Shown: positions 1 to 8,768, counted from the first letter of the stretch. The stretch: 64,000 bases of DNA from Bin75 sp965200435 (GCA_965200435.1 OZ241337.1:2046001-2110000); one strand, 5' to 3'. Notes: a model not told the origin generated them from the letters alone. Translations and numbers: made by a program.

Positions 1-710
1 GCCGCGTGTCGAGCTTCGACCGCAGAGACCGTGGGACCCGACTTGAGGTGAAGACCGATCATATGAAAGTCCGCACCCTGTTGATGGGTTGCTTGAACGC
101 GCGCGTAGTGGCCGGGACGGAGTCCGCCCTCGCACGGATTGTGCGAGGACGTGGCTGTACTGTTCAAGGGCCAGAGACTTTGGATGGCGGAGAGCGTCAC
201 CCGGCTTGCGTTCCATAAGATCCCTACGTGGAGACCATCAGGTTTTCCGCATTGTTGAACCGACCATTGCCAGGAAGCTCCCGTTTGTCGCTCCAGAGCC
301 GTCACAATCCGGTTCCATGCGGCCTGAGCCTGAGTGGTCGTCAGGCTTTCTTGAACGACCAGGATATCCATTTCCATCCAGACAAGGGCACAGGTCAGCC
401 ATCTGACGTCAGTCGGTCCGATGGAATGATCCGGCCGGTCAGTCGGGCTGCCATCGGGAAACCACCGGATGTTCCACGTCCCGACCCGAAGTCTGTCCTG
501 AACGAGGCTGGCCATACGTCCGCCATCCTTGACAACGTGTTCGCAATGCGTTGAAGATTTCCAGACCAAGGCTTCTTCCCGGGAATCGCTTTGACGGAGA
601 GCAGGGTGATGCCCCGTTTCCACGGCATCGGCTCGGGGGGCAAGAACAACGTCGGTGCTCCCGAACGTTGCGAGGATGATGCAACCGGCAACCAACGAGC
701 AAATCCGCAT
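1..710 (-). CDS. Exported endonuclease/exonuclease/phosphatase (EEP) family protein, 3' end beyond window
   Basis: The minus strand is open from an ATG at 708-710 to the first base of the window, about 236 codons, so the C-terminus is missing. A good ribosome-binding site (AGGAGAT) lies just upstream of the ATG. The N-terminus has a hydrophobic stretch (about residues 5-25) that looks like a signal peptide. It is followed by RVGTWNIRWFPDGSP (about residues 76-90), the Asn-containing first motif of the EEP (DNase I/Exo III/IMPase-like) fold, then MDILVVQE, the metal-binding Glu motif, and near the window edge DFHMIGLHLKSG, a typical later motif. EEP proteins are metal-dependent phosphodiesterases acting on nucleic acids or phospholipids; the substrate cannot be told here. 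The exported form suggests a periplasmic or secreted nuclease or phosphatase. The gene is divergent from fhs. Confidence 0.85.
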   Translation of the reverse strand, partial: MRICSLVAGCIILATFGSTDVVLAPRADAVETGHHPALRQSDSREEALVWKSSTHCEHVVKDGGRMASLVQDRLRVGTWNIRWFPDGSPTDRPDHSIGPTDVRWLTCALVWMEMDILVVQESLTTTQAQAAWNRIVTALERQTGASWQWSVQQCGKPDGLHVGILWNASRVTLSAIQSLWPLNSTATSSHNPCEGGLRPGHYARVQATHQQGADFHMIGLHLKSGPTVSAVEARHA

Positions 711-823
711 GACGATCTCCTGCCTAAGATTTCTGGGGCTCTGTGGCTCAAAATACCAAACTGTGGCTGAGAATGGTAGGATGGATCGGCCGTCGCGTCT
801 CAGCCTTGGTCGTTGGGTGATGT

Positions 824-1049
824 GTTCAGTCATTCGTTGATACCTTTCACGGCCTCCTTCCGACAGTTTTCATCGGGGAGCCAGGATCGGTGTCTTTGTA
901 TTTGTCGCGGACGCATCTTATGCGGCTTGGAGAGGCCGCATTACAGAGGAGCGCCATACGCCTGCCCTCGACATCTGTTATCGGGGGATGGCGCAACGAC
1001 ACAAGAAGGAGAGGAACGCACCTTGTATTCTGTCAACGAATGACTGAAC
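824..1049. mobile_element. MITE-like element, family B, with 17-bp terminal inverted repeats
   Basis: The segment starts with GTTCAGTCATTCGTTGA (824-840) and ends with its exact reverse complement (1033-1049), giving a 226-bp non-coding unit with perfect 17-bp inverted ends. Inside is a REP-like hairpin built on GCATCTTATGCGGC (about 911-924) and a GACATCTGTTATCGGGGG stretch. Related pieces lie at 17380-17520, 23296-23370, 32592-32680 and, inverted and shortened, at 35829-35932. No transposase is encoded. The element fills most of the 420-base gap between the divergent EEP gene and fhs; the rest of that gap shows nothing else I can name. Confidence 0.7.
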
Positions 1050-1129
1050 CTTTACAGTTGGGTCATGGGGTCACGCGTTGAGTTTTCTGGCAATCGGATG
1101 GTTCAGGGGCAACACAGTGAAGGTGAGAC

Positions 1130-2812
1130 ATGGCACAGACAAACATCAATAGCCAAATCGCCGGCAAGGCAGTCCTCCGGCCAATTGAGCAGGTGGCGCA
1201 GGAAAAATTGGGACTCGATCGGGATGTCTTGGATCTCTACGGAAAATATAAAGCCAAAATTCCATTTTCCTTGTCCGGTAGCTTGAACCAAAGACCCGAT
1301 GGAAAATTGATATTGATGACGGCCATGACGCCAACCACGGCCGGAGAAGGCAAAACCACGACGTCCGTTGGCCTGACCGATGGTTTGGCGAAGATCGGGA
1401 AAAAAGCCATGGTGGCCTTGCGGGAACCCAGCCTGGGGCCGTGTTTCGGCATGAAAGGCGGGGCCTGTGGCGGCGGGTACGCCCAGGTTGTGCCCATGAC
1501 CGATATCAATTTGCACTTTACGGGAGATTTCCATGCCATCACCTCGGCCCATAATCTGCTCGCGGCGATGGTGGATAACCATCTGTATTGGGGACATGCT
1601 CCGTTCCTCGATGCGCGGCAGATCAGTTGGCGGCGGATCATGGATATGAACGACCGGTCGCTACGCCAGATCGTCACGGGGTTGGGCTCCGCCGTAAACG
1701 GTTTTGCCAGGGAAGGGAGTTTCGACATCACCGCGGCTTCCGAGGTCATGGCGGTGTTGTGCCTGGCAACGGATTTGCGCGATCTGCAACGACGGTTGGG
1801 AAACATCAAAGTCGGATTGACGCCGCAAAAAGAATTTGTTTTTGCCAAGGACGTGAAAGCCCAGGGCTCCATGACCGCGTTATTGAAGGACGCGTTGAAC
1901 CCCAACCTGGTTCAGACCCTGGAGTGGAACCCCGCTTTTGTGCACGGTGGGCCGTTCGGCAATATTGCCCATGGGTGCAATTCGGTCGTGGCCACGAAGT
2001 CGGCCCTGAAATTGGCGGACTACGTCGTGACCGAGGCAGGGTTCGGCGCCGATCTGGGTGCGGAGAAATTTTTCAACATCAAATGCCGGCGAGCAGGGTT
2101 AAAGCCGGACTGCGCCGTGGTTGTGGCGACGGTGAAGGCGCTGAAGCTGCACGGTGGAGCCAATCCCAAAGCACTCGTCGCGGAAGACCTGATGGCGCTC
2201 GAACGCGGCTTGCCGAATCTCGTACGGCATCTGGACAACGTGAAGAAATTCGGGGTACCCGTGGTGGTGGCCGTGAATGAATTCTCGAGCGATACCAAGG
2301 CCGAATTGGAACTGGTCCATAAAGTCTGTGCCGACCGTGGAGTGAAAATGGCCCTGGCGAACCATTGGGCCAAAGGCGGGGACGGGGCCACCGCGTTGGC
2401 GGAATTGGTGGTGAAGACGATCGAAGATGAACCCACCAACTTTCATCCCCTGTATGACGACGACCTGCCGCTGGCCGAAAAAGTCCGGACCGTCTCAAAA
2501 GAGATTTATGGGGCGAATGATGCGGATATACCTTCAGGGGTGCTCAAACAATTCGAGGAGCTGGAAAACAAGGGATATAGTCGATTTCCCCTCTGCATGG
2601 CCAAGACGCAATACAGCTTTTCAACCGATCCTGACAAAAAAGGCGCACCTACCGGGTTTACGATCCCCATTCGAGAAGTTCGTCTTTCCCTGGGGGCTGA
2701 ATTTCTCGTAGTGTTGACCGGTGGCATCATGACGATGCCCGGGCTGCCGCGAGTCCCGGCCGCCGAAGCCGTGGGCCTCGATGCAGATGGAACGATTGTC
2801 GGGTTGTTCTGA
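1130..2812 (+). CDS. fhs: Formate-tetrahydrofolate ligase
   Basis: A 560-residue protein of the usual length for the family. It joins formate to tetrahydrofolate using ATP, giving 10-formyl-THF for purine, formyl-Met and one-carbon metabolism in the cytoplasm. The P-loop PTTAGEGKTT is at about residues 68-77, followed by GLTDGLAKIGK and the FGMKGGACGGGYAQV segment typical of these enzymes; the C-terminus GGIMTMPGLPRVPAAE is also characteristic. The ATG has a GAAGGTGAG ribosome-binding site. It stands alone, with no folD or Wood-Ljungdahl genes beside it, so the role (assimilation or formate oxidation) is not decided by context. Confidence 0.97.
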   Translation: MAQTNINSQIAGKAVLRPIEQVAQEKLGLDRDVLDLYGKYKAKIPFSLSGSLNQRPDGKLILMTAMTPTTAGEGKTTTSVGLTDGLAKIGKKAMVALREPSLGPCFGMKGGACGGGYAQVVPMTDINLHFTGDFHAITSAHNLLAAMVDNHLYWGHAPFLDARQISWRRIMDMNDRSLRQIVTGLGSAVNGFAREGSFDITAASEVMAVLCLATDLRDLQRRLGNIKVGLTPQKEFVFAKDVKAQGSMTALLKDALNPNLVQTLEWNPAFVHGGPFGNIAHGCNSVVATKSALKLADYVVTEAGFGADLGAEKFFNIKCRRAGLKPDCAVVVATVKALKLHGGANPKALVAEDLMALERGLPNLVRHLDNVKKFGVPVVVAVNEFSSDTKAELELVHKVCADRGVKMALANHWAKGGDGATALAELVVKTIEDEPTNFHPLYDDDLPLAEKVRTVSKEIYGANDADIPSGVLKQFEELENKGYSRFPLCMAKTQYSFSTDPDKKGAPTGFTIPIREVRLSLGAEFLVVLTGGIMTMPGLPRVPAAEAVGLDADGTIVGLF

Positions 2813-2894
2813 TGAAAACCTTCTTGCTCCAAAGGAAGTTCCGACCGGAACCTGCCGGCCATTCTGAAGGCGGCTGGTTTATCCAAAAAGGGGG

Positions 2895-3155
2895 ATGAGC
2901 AGGATGATTGATCTGCAGTATTCTTTAATCATTGAAGCGACTGACGATCCCAATTTTTTGGGATTTTATTCGGAGGAGCTTGAAGGATTCACCGGAATTG
3001 GTCATTCCATCGAGGATTGTTTCTACAAGGCTAAATGGGGCATGCAAGAGCATGTCTCTTTTCTAAAAGAAACGGGGCGCTCCATCCCGTCTTGTAATCC
3101 CGATCCAACGGTGGTGATTCACAATCAACGGCAAACGCGAGATGTCAAGAGATAA
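2895..3155 (+). CDS. Orphan HicB-like (UPF0150) protein
   Basis: An 86-residue protein (or 83 from the ATG at 2904) with the HicB-like pattern of a beta-strand start (LQYSLIIEATDD), a central GFYSEELEGFTGIGHSIEDC and an alpha-helical tail. HicB antitoxins have this partly degraded RNase H fold. Known HicB genes pair with a ~60-residue HicA toxin with a conserved His; the 80 bases on both sides hold no such gene, so this is an orphan antitoxin-like or stand-alone regulatory domain. A GGGGGATGAG ribosome-binding site overlaps the start region. The family call is from residue pattern only. Confidence 0.6.
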   Translation: MSRMIDLQYSLIIEATDDPNFLGFYSEELEGFTGIGHSIEDCFYKAKWGMQEHVSFLKETGRSIPSCNPDPTVVIHNQRQTRDVKR

Positions 3156-3239
3156 GTCGTCTTTGCGTTTTCATCGCCAGGGCTCGATCAAGACCTTTAC
3201 CATCGCGAATGCCAGTGCCAGGGTCTGCTTGGCTTGAGT

Positions 3240-3593
3240 TCACTTTCGTAACTGGTCTAAGCGAACCCAATCGCCGGGTGCCCGCTCATAACTCCAAAAG
3301 GTCCAGCCGTTACAAGACCGGTTGCAGGTGGCCTGCGCCGCGAGCGAGGGGGAAAAGCAAGTGTTCCCTGCAAAACGGATTGTCCCATTGTTTGCAACCA
3401 TGGCCGCGACGCGTGTGTATCGCAGCAGATAGTCTGCCCGTTTTTGAGGACGACGACGGACCGTATGTCCCGAACCGACGATCCGGCCATCCGTAAAGGT
3501 TTTTTGTTTGGTAAATGAATGAGGGGCGTTATCCCACCCGGCTTGTATCAATTTGGGGAGGACGTACTTTCGACAGGTATCGGCTTCGGTCAT
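3240..3593 (-). pseudogene. Remnant of type I restriction enzyme R subunit (HsdR N-terminus)
   Basis: The reading frame from the ATG at 3591-3593 starts MTEADTCRKYVLPKLIQAGW and continues with FTDGRIVGSGHTVRRRPQKR and ADYLLRYTR. This is the typical N-terminus of HsdR, the helicase-nuclease subunit of type I restriction systems, which is normally about 800-1000 residues. After about 65 residues the similarity stops and the frame ends at about 117 residues. No helicase domain, hsdM or hsdS is present. I read it as a leftover of a lost restriction system between the HicB-like gene and uvrB. No ribosome-binding site is seen. Confidence 0.65.
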
Positions 3594-3697
3594 CATAAAG
3601 ATCGTATCCATTATGCCGTGATCCGTTGGACTTGTGAAGATCGCAATCGGTGAGGCCGCCGTAACGTTCGGGAAGGAGGGGGCCGTCAGTCTTCCCC

Positions 3698-3724
3698 TTG
3701 ACACGTCGGCGGGTATGCTATGAT
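3698..3724 (+). promoter_or_regulatory. Predicted sigma70 promoter of uvrB
   Basis: TTGACA (3698-3703) and TATGAT (3719-3724) are separated by 15 bases, slightly short. The -10 box lies 18 bases before the ATG at 3743, giving a very short leader. No LexA box is obvious. Confidence 0.55.
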
Positions 3725-3742
3725 AACAACTCCGGGTTTGTC

Positions 3743-5749
3743 ATGAACACGTTTAAGCTCGAATCGGAATTTTCACCCAAAGGCGATCAGCGACAGGCGA
3801 TCGAGGTGCTGACTGAAGGGGTGTGCGCCGGCAAGCGGCATCAGGTGCTGCTTGGCGTCACGGGCTCGGGCAAGACGTTTACCATGGCGAACGTCATTGC
3901 CAGGGTCCAGAAGCCGACGCTGGTCGTGGTGCATAATAAGACGTTGGCGGCCCAGTTGTACCAGGAGTTCAAGAGCTTTTTCCCGCACAATGCCGTGGAG
4001 TACTTCGTCAGTTATTACGATTATTACCAACCCGAAGCCTATATTCCTTCCACGGACACGTATATCGACAAAGACGCCTCGATCAACGATACGATCGATC
4101 AGATGAGGCACGCGGCGACGTCGGCCCTGTTGGAGAGGGACGATATTCTTATCGTGGCCTCGGTGTCCTGCATCTACGGCTTGGGCTCACCGGAAGTCTA
4201 TCACGGCATGTTGCTGTATCTTGAGGAAGGCATGACCGTTGGACGGGAGGCCATTCTCGCCAAACTGGTGGAGATTCAATATTCCCGAAATGACGTCGAG
4301 TTGCAGCGTGGCACGTTTCGGGCGCGCGGCGACGTGATCGAGATTTTTCCCGCGGCCTCGGATTCGAATACCATCCGCGTGGAATTATTCGGCGACGTGG
4401 TTGAGTCGATTGCGGCCATCGATCCGCTGACCGGCCGTTCACTCGGACGATTGTCCAAGGTTCCCATTTATCCCAAGAGTCACTACGTGATTGCTCCCGA
4501 CCGGTACGACCGGGCCCTGCAGAGCATCGAAGAAGAATTGGAGGAACGCCTGGTCTATTTCCGGCGACAGGGGCAACTCCTTGAAGCGCAACGCGTGGAG
4601 CAGCGGACGCGGTTTGACCTCGAGATGATTCAAGCCATGGGGTATTGCCACGGCATTGAGAATTATTCACGGCATTTGAGCGGGCGTGCGCAGGGTGCCC
4701 CGCCCCCGACGCTGCTGGATTATTTTCCCAAAGACTATCTGTTGATCGTCGATGAGTCCCACGTGACGGTGCCCCAATTCGGCGGAATGTACGAAGGCGA
4801 CCATTCAAGGAAACGGACCCTGGTCGACTATGGGTTTCGGTTGCCGTCGGCCATGGATAACCGCCCGCTGAAGTTTCAGGAATTTGAAAAAACCATGAAT
4901 CAGGTCATATACGTGTCGGCTACGCCCGGGCCGTATGAATTGGCGCACGCGGATACGAACGTGGTGGAACAAATTATTCGACCGACGGGCCTGATGGATC
5001 CCGTGATCGAGGTCAAGCCGGCGAAGGGGCAGGTGGATGATTTCTTGCAGGAAGTTAAGGCGATCATCGCCAAGGGCTTCCGGGTGTTGGTCACGACCTT
5101 GACGAAACGCATGGCCGAGGACCTGACGGAATACTATCACGATTTGGGCTTGAAGGTGCGGTATCTGCACTCCGATATCCAGACGCTGGAACGGGCGGAA
5201 ATTATTCGCGATCTTCGCAAGGGCGTGTTTGACGTGCTGGTAGGCATCAACTTGCTGCGTGAAGGGTTGGATCTTCCGGAAGTGGCGCTCGTTGGCGTGT
5301 TGGACGCGGATAAAGAAGGATTTTTGCGAGGGCACCGGGCATTGATCCAAACCGCCGGGCGCGCGGCCCGCAACAGCGAAGGCAAAGTGGTCCTCTATGG
5401 CGACATCCTCACCGATTCCATGAAAGTCACTATCGAAGAAACCTCGCGCCGCCGGCAGATTCAGGCCCGTTACAACCATGAGCATGGGATTACGCCGGAG
5501 ACCATCAAGAAACGCATTCACGATCTGGCCTATCACGTTGCCGAGGCCGATGACATGGATGTGAGCATCGCCGCGGAGGAGGAAGCCGTCTATGCCACCG
5601 AAGCCGACGTGGAGCAGACGATGGTTTCCTTGGAACGGGAGATGAAGGCAGCGGCCCGGAAGCTGGAGTTTGAACGGGCTGCGAAGTTGCGGGACCGGCT
5701 TCGGGCGTTGCGGCAACAAGAACTGCTGTTTGGTGAATCGATACGCTGA
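3743..5749 (+). CDS. uvrB: UvrABC system protein B (excinuclease subunit)
   Basis: A 668-residue protein, normal for UvrB, the helicase-like damage-verification subunit of nucleotide excision repair. It is loaded by UvrA and then holds UvrC for the dual incision. Walker A GVTGSGKT is at about residues 38-45; the beta-hairpin segment YYDYYQPEAYIP follows; Walker B is VDESHVTVPQ; helicase motifs RYLHSDIQTLER, GINLLREGLDLPE and QTAGRAARN follow; the C-terminal UVR domain is LEREMKAAARKLEFERAAK. I chose the ATG at 3743 because MNTFKLESEF matches the family start; the frame is open upstream to 3698. uvrA and uvrC are not in the window. Confidence 0.97.
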   Translation: MNTFKLESEFSPKGDQRQAIEVLTEGVCAGKRHQVLLGVTGSGKTFTMANVIARVQKPTLVVVHNKTLAAQLYQEFKSFFPHNAVEYFVSYYDYYQPEAYIPSTDTYIDKDASINDTIDQMRHAATSALLERDDILIVASVSCIYGLGSPEVYHGMLLYLEEGMTVGREAILAKLVEIQYSRNDVELQRGTFRARGDVIEIFPAASDSNTIRVELFGDVVESIAAIDPLTGRSLGRLSKVPIYPKSHYVIAPDRYDRALQSIEEELEERLVYFRRQGQLLEAQRVEQRTRFDLEMIQAMGYCHGIENYSRHLSGRAQGAPPPTLLDYFPKDYLLIVDESHVTVPQFGGMYEGDHSRKRTLVDYGFRLPSAMDNRPLKFQEFEKTMNQVIYVSATPGPYELAHADTNVVEQIIRPTGLMDPVIEVKPAKGQVDDFLQEVKAIIAKGFRVLVTTLTKRMAEDLTEYYHDLGLKVRYLHSDIQTLERAEIIRDLRKGVFDVLVGINLLREGLDLPEVALVGVLDADKEGFLRGHRALIQTAGRAARNSEGKVVLYGDILTDSMKVTIEETSRRRQIQARYNHEHGITPETIKKRIHDLAYHVAEADDMDVSIAAEEEAVYATEADVEQTMVSLEREMKAAARKLEFERAAKLRDRLRALRQQELLFGESIR

Positions 5750-5783
5750 CGGATTTCGTTGCCAGCGATGTGTGTCGTGCGGG

Positions 5784-6044
5784 CTAGATGTTTTTGTAGA
5801 GATAGATGCCGAGTAAGATGCCCAGGATCGTGAGCAGGTTTATTTTGAGGAGAAAGCCAAAGGTTACCTTGAGCAGGATCAGATTCACGGTGAAGGGTGG
5901 GTCTATGCCTGGGAACAGCGATCGTGCAAAAATGGCTTGAATCGGTTCCGAGGGAGAAAAAACGGTGAGAATTTCACCTAACATTCCGCCCAGCAGACCA
6001 CCGATACAAATAAACCCCAGTGACGTCCAGACCGATTTTTTCAC
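5784..6044 (-). CDS. DUF4321 family small membrane protein
   Basis: An 86-residue protein from a GTG at 6042-6044: VKKSVWTSLGFICIGGLLGG, then a loop (EILTVFSPSEPIQ), a second hydrophobic part, and a final helix LLTILGILLGIYLYKNI. The GG-rich first helix and the length fit DUF4321, a family of small inner-membrane proteins of unknown function. The frame is open back to a TTG at 6140, which would add 32 polar residues; I prefer the shorter form because family members begin close to the first membrane helix, but neither start has a clear ribosome-binding site. It is convergent with uvrB and divergent from ffh. Confidence 0.65.
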   Translation of the reverse strand: MKKSVWTSLGFICIGGLLGGMLGEILTVFSPSEPIQAIFARSLFPGIDPPFTVNLILLKVTFGFLLKINLLTILGILLGIYLYKNI

Positions 6045-6153
6045 GTGTGTGCCCGTTGAAACCGGCGATCGAGCAATCGTCTCTTTCCACGAATAAGTGG
6101 AATTACTAGGAAACGTACGACAATCTTCTCCGTAAGTCAAGAAAGCGGGTTTC

Positions 6154-6183
6154 TTGACAGGGTTTCTGAGGCTTGACTAGACT
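6154..6183 (+). promoter_or_regulatory. Predicted sigma70 promoter of ffh
   Basis: TTGACA (6154-6159), an 18-base spacer, and TAGACT (6178-6183), about 45 bases before the GTG start of ffh. Confidence 0.45.
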
Positions 6184-6227
6184 ACACAAAATTTTCTTTG
6201 AATTTTCGACTAGTTAGGAGTGTTTTC

Positions 6228-7619
6228 GTGTTTTCAACTCTCACCGACAAAATTGACGGTGTCCTCAAAAAATTTCGGGGTGCCGGTGTTCTCAAAGAAC
6301 AGGACGTCGTCCAGGCCTTGAAGGAAGTACGCTTGGCTTTGCTTGAGGCCGACGTCAATTTTCGAGTGGTCAAAGACTTCATCGGACGCGTGCAGGAAAA
6401 AGCCACAGGCAGCAAAATCCTCGAAAGCCTGACTGCCGGCCAGCAAGTCGTCAAAATCGTATGGGAAGAATTGCGCGACGTGATGGGCCATGACCATTCC
6501 GGCCTGTCGCTTGCGTCTCAACCACCGACTCTCGTGATGATGGTGGGTCTGCAAGGGGCCGGAAAAACCACCACTTGTGGCAAACTCGCCCGGCTGTTTA
6601 CCCAACAGGGCAAGCGTGTGTTGCTCATTGCGGCGGACCCGCGTCGTCCGGCTGCCGCGGAACAGTTGGCGGCCTTGGGCGCCAGCCTTGATGTTCCCGT
6701 GCATCGTGCCGACCGGGTACCGGCGACCCGCCGGGAGGTTGTGCAGTTTTGTTCGGAGGGCGTTCTTCGCGGCCGGGACCACGGTTATGACGTCGTGATT
6801 CTGGATACCGGAGGGCGGCTCCATGTTGACGACGAATTGATGTCGGAACTCGTAGACATCAAATCCAGCGTGGCGCCGCAGGAAGTGTTGTTGGTCGCCG
6901 ATGCGATGACCGGACAGGAAGCGGTCAACGTGGCCGAACAGTTTGATCAACGTTTGGGTGTGACCGGTGTGATTCTGACGAAGATCGAAGGTGACGCGCG
7001 GGGTGGAGCCCTGCTTTCGATGCGGGCGGAGATCGGGAAGCCGGTGAAATATCTGGGGGTGGGCGAAAAATCCGATGCCCTGGAACCGTTTCATCCCGAT
7101 CGTATGGCTTCTCGGATCCTGGGGATGGGTGACGTGTTGTCGCTGATTGAAAAGGCGCAGCAGTCCTTTTCGCAGGAAGAGGCGTTGGCACTACAAAAAC
7201 GGGCCGCGAGCAATACCCTGACCCTTGAAGATTTTCGAGAGCAGATCAAACAACTCAACCGGTTCGGGTCTATGGAGCAGATTTTGGGAATGCTGCCCGG
7301 AGCCGGGAAGCTGAAGTCGATGATGAATGCCGGGGTGAGCCAAGAACTGCCGGAAAAGGAAATGAAGCGGGTTGTCGCGATTATCGATTCAATGACGTCC
7401 GCCGAGCGTTCGGATCATGCGATCCTGAACGGCAGCCGCAAAAAGCGCGTGGCCAGGGGGAGCGGAACCTCCGTGCAAGAGGTCAATCGGCTCATCAAGC
7501 AATTTCTGACGGCACGCACCATGTTGAAGTCACTGGCTGGGGGAAAGCCCGGAAAACCGGGGAAGTTGGGGAAGCTCAAGAGACGGGGAAAGCTGATTCG
7601 TGCCCTTCAATCCCCCTAG
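6228..7619 (+). CDS. ffh: Signal recognition particle protein Ffh
   Basis: The SRP GTPase binds 4.5S RNA and nascent signal sequences and delivers ribosomes to FtsY at the inner membrane. The N domain (STLTDKIDGVLKKFRG), the G domain with GLQGAGKTTTCGKLA, the DPRRPAAAEQL and DTGGRLHVD motifs and TKIEGDARGG, and the Met-rich M domain (FGSMEQILGMLPG, then the SGTSVQEVNRLIKQF RNA-binding helix) are all present. The start is a GTG at 6228-6230, seven bases after TAGGAG; the frame upstream to 6198 lacks similarity. The protein is 463 residues with a basic Gly/Lys-rich tail (GGKPGKPGKLGKLKRRGK). It heads the ffh-rpsP-rimM-trmD-rplS order common in bacteria, but a mobile element separates it from rpsP. 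Confidence 0.97.
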   Translation: MFSTLTDKIDGVLKKFRGAGVLKEQDVVQALKEVRLALLEADVNFRVVKDFIGRVQEKATGSKILESLTAGQQVVKIVWEELRDVMGHDHSGLSLASQPPTLVMMVGLQGAGKTTTCGKLARLFTQQGKRVLLIAADPRRPAAAEQLAALGASLDVPVHRADRVPATRREVVQFCSEGVLRGRDHGYDVVILDTGGRLHVDDELMSELVDIKSSVAPQEVLLVADAMTGQEAVNVAEQFDQRLGVTGVILTKIEGDARGGALLSMRAEIGKPVKYLGVGEKSDALEPFHPDRMASRILGMGDVLSLIEKAQQSFSQEEALALQKRAASNTLTLEDFREQIKQLNRFGSMEQILGMLPGAGKLKSMMNAGVSQELPEKEMKRVVAIIDSMTSAERSDHAILNGSRKKRVARGSGTSVQEVNRLIKQFLTARTMLKSLAGGKPGKPGKLGKLKRRGKLIRALQSP

Positions 7620-7652
7620 TGCGGCTGTTTCCGCAGCGTCGGAACGGCCGTA

Positions 7653-7802
7653 TTAGGGAACCTCTGATTTCGTGTGATAGCGGGATGCAGGGCAAGGCGT
7701 CCCGGAGCGAAACCCGAAGCTTCTCAGAGAGATAGGTGAGGGTTGAGCGAGGACACAACGCCGCCATGCGCCCGATAGTGCACTAAAGCAGAGGTTCCTT
7801 AG
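7653..7802 (+). mobile_element. IS5-group-like MITE, family A, copy 1
   Basis: Core 7657-7798 begins GGAACCTCTGATTTCGTG and ends with the near-inverse ending GAGGTTCC. It is flanked by a perfect TTAG duplication (7653-7656 and 7799-7802). It sits between ffh and rpsP. The right arm (ACTAAAGC) has drifted from the left (GATTTCGT). Confidence 0.9.
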
Positions 7803-7827
7803 GGTGTATTTCTGGTCTTAAAGCAAG

Positions 7828-7833
7828 TATAAT
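7828..7833 (+). promoter_or_regulatory. Possible -10 box for the rpsP operon
   Basis: A perfect TATAAT lies 25 bases after the end of MITE copy 1 and 45 bases before the rpsP GTG. The -35 region (TGTATT, 7805-7810) is weak. The element between ffh and rpsP may have made a separate promoter necessary. Confidence 0.45.
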
Positions 7834-7877
7834 ACTGCATTTTTCAGAAAAACTTATTTGGCAGGAGGTTCAGACTC

Positions 7878-8156
7878 GTGGCAGTACATTTGCGTTTAAC
7901 CCGAATGGGCCGGCACAAACGGCCTTTTTACCGTGTCGTTGCCGTGGATTCCAGGTCGCGCCGGGATGGAAAGTACATCGAGATTGTCGGCACGTATGAT
8001 CCCTTGCAGGAGCCGGCGGTCACGAATTTGAAGCCGGACCGGGTATTGGACTGGCTTCAAAAAGGGGCCCAACCTTCGGTGACCGTTCGTACGCTCCTTC
8101 GGCGGTCCGGAATTTTACAGGCGTTCGAAGAATCGAAAAAACAGGCGAACGCCTGA
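7878..8156 (+). CDS. rpsP: 30S ribosomal protein S16
   Basis: A 92-residue protein starting VAVHLRLTRMGRHKRPFYRV, the invariant S16 opening, with VAVDSRSRRDGKYIEIVGTYDP and a C-terminal RTLLRRSGI. It binds 16S rRNA during early 30S assembly. The GTG start has a strong AGGAGG nine bases upstream. The KH-domain gene often found between rpsP and rimM is absent; only 63 bases separate the two. Confidence 0.98.
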   Translation: MAVHLRLTRMGRHKRPFYRVVAVDSRSRRDGKYIEIVGTYDPLQEPAVTNLKPDRVLDWLQKGAQPSVTVRTLLRRSGILQAFEESKKQANA

Positions 8157-8219
8157 GCGCTTTGCTCGAGAAGGTGGCGTTTCCCCATCGGGGAGGCGAG
8201 GCACGCAGGTGCCGGGACC

Positions 8220-8768
8220 ATGACGGATGAGGAAGTTGTGGCGTCGATGGAGCACATGGTCACTGTTGGGAAATTGGTCAAACCCTTTGGGGTGAGAGGG
8301 CAGGCCCGGGTTCTTTCACTCACGGACGTTCCGAATCGGTTCGAGAATCTCAAGGAAGTGGCCCTGGAGTCGCCGTCCGGTCACACCCTCGTGACCACAG
8401 TGACCGATGTCCATGCGGATGGCCGGTCGTATCTCTTGCGATTCGGGGCCTTGTCGACGCCGGAAGAGGTAGGGGACTATCGCGGGGCGTGGTTGAAAAT
8501 TCCTCGGACGGAAGTTCCTCCCGCACCGGAAGGGCATCATTATCAATTTGAATTGATCGGGTTAACGGTACAAGACGATTCGGGCAACCTGCTGGGAATA
8601 TTAGAGGAAGTGGTGGCCTTGCCGCACCAACATCTGTTCGTGGTTCGAGGGGCCAACAAGGAGTATCTCTTGCCCGCTTTGCGTCAATGGATTTCTTCGG
8701 TCGACCTCACCGGAGGCGTGATGACCGTGACGCCGAGTACGGAATGGATGGGTGACGATGCAGTGTGA
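8220..8768 (+). CDS. rimM: Ribosome maturation factor RimM
   Basis: A 182-residue protein with the N-terminal RimM barrel (VTVGKLVKPFGVRGQARVLSLTD) and a C-terminal PRC-barrel (YQFELIGLTVQDDSGNLLG, then VVRGANKEYLLPAL). RimM binds S19 and the 30S head to aid late 16S maturation. The ATG at 8220 was taken; internal ATGs at 8250 and 8256 are possible but give a shorter N-terminus. The 3' end overlaps trmD by 11 bases, consistent with translational coupling. Confidence 0.95.
   Translation: MTDEEVVASMEHMVTVGKLVKPFGVRGQARVLSLTDVPNRFENLKEVALESPSGHTLVTTVTDVHADGRSYLLRFGALSTPEEVGDYRGAWLKIPRTEVPPAPEGHHYQFELIGLTVQDDSGNLLGILEEVVALPHQHLFVVRGANKEYLLPALRQWISSVDLTGGVMTVTPSTEWMGDDAV

Noticed and set aside
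3156..3252. HicA toxin beside the HicB-like gene
   Set aside because: The only short frame (about 31 codons) lacks the conserved Gly-Ser-His core of HicA.
4805..5719. Long minus-strand frame of 304 codons inside uvrB
   Set aside because: His/Arg/Gln-rich shadow of uvrB without start signal or domain.
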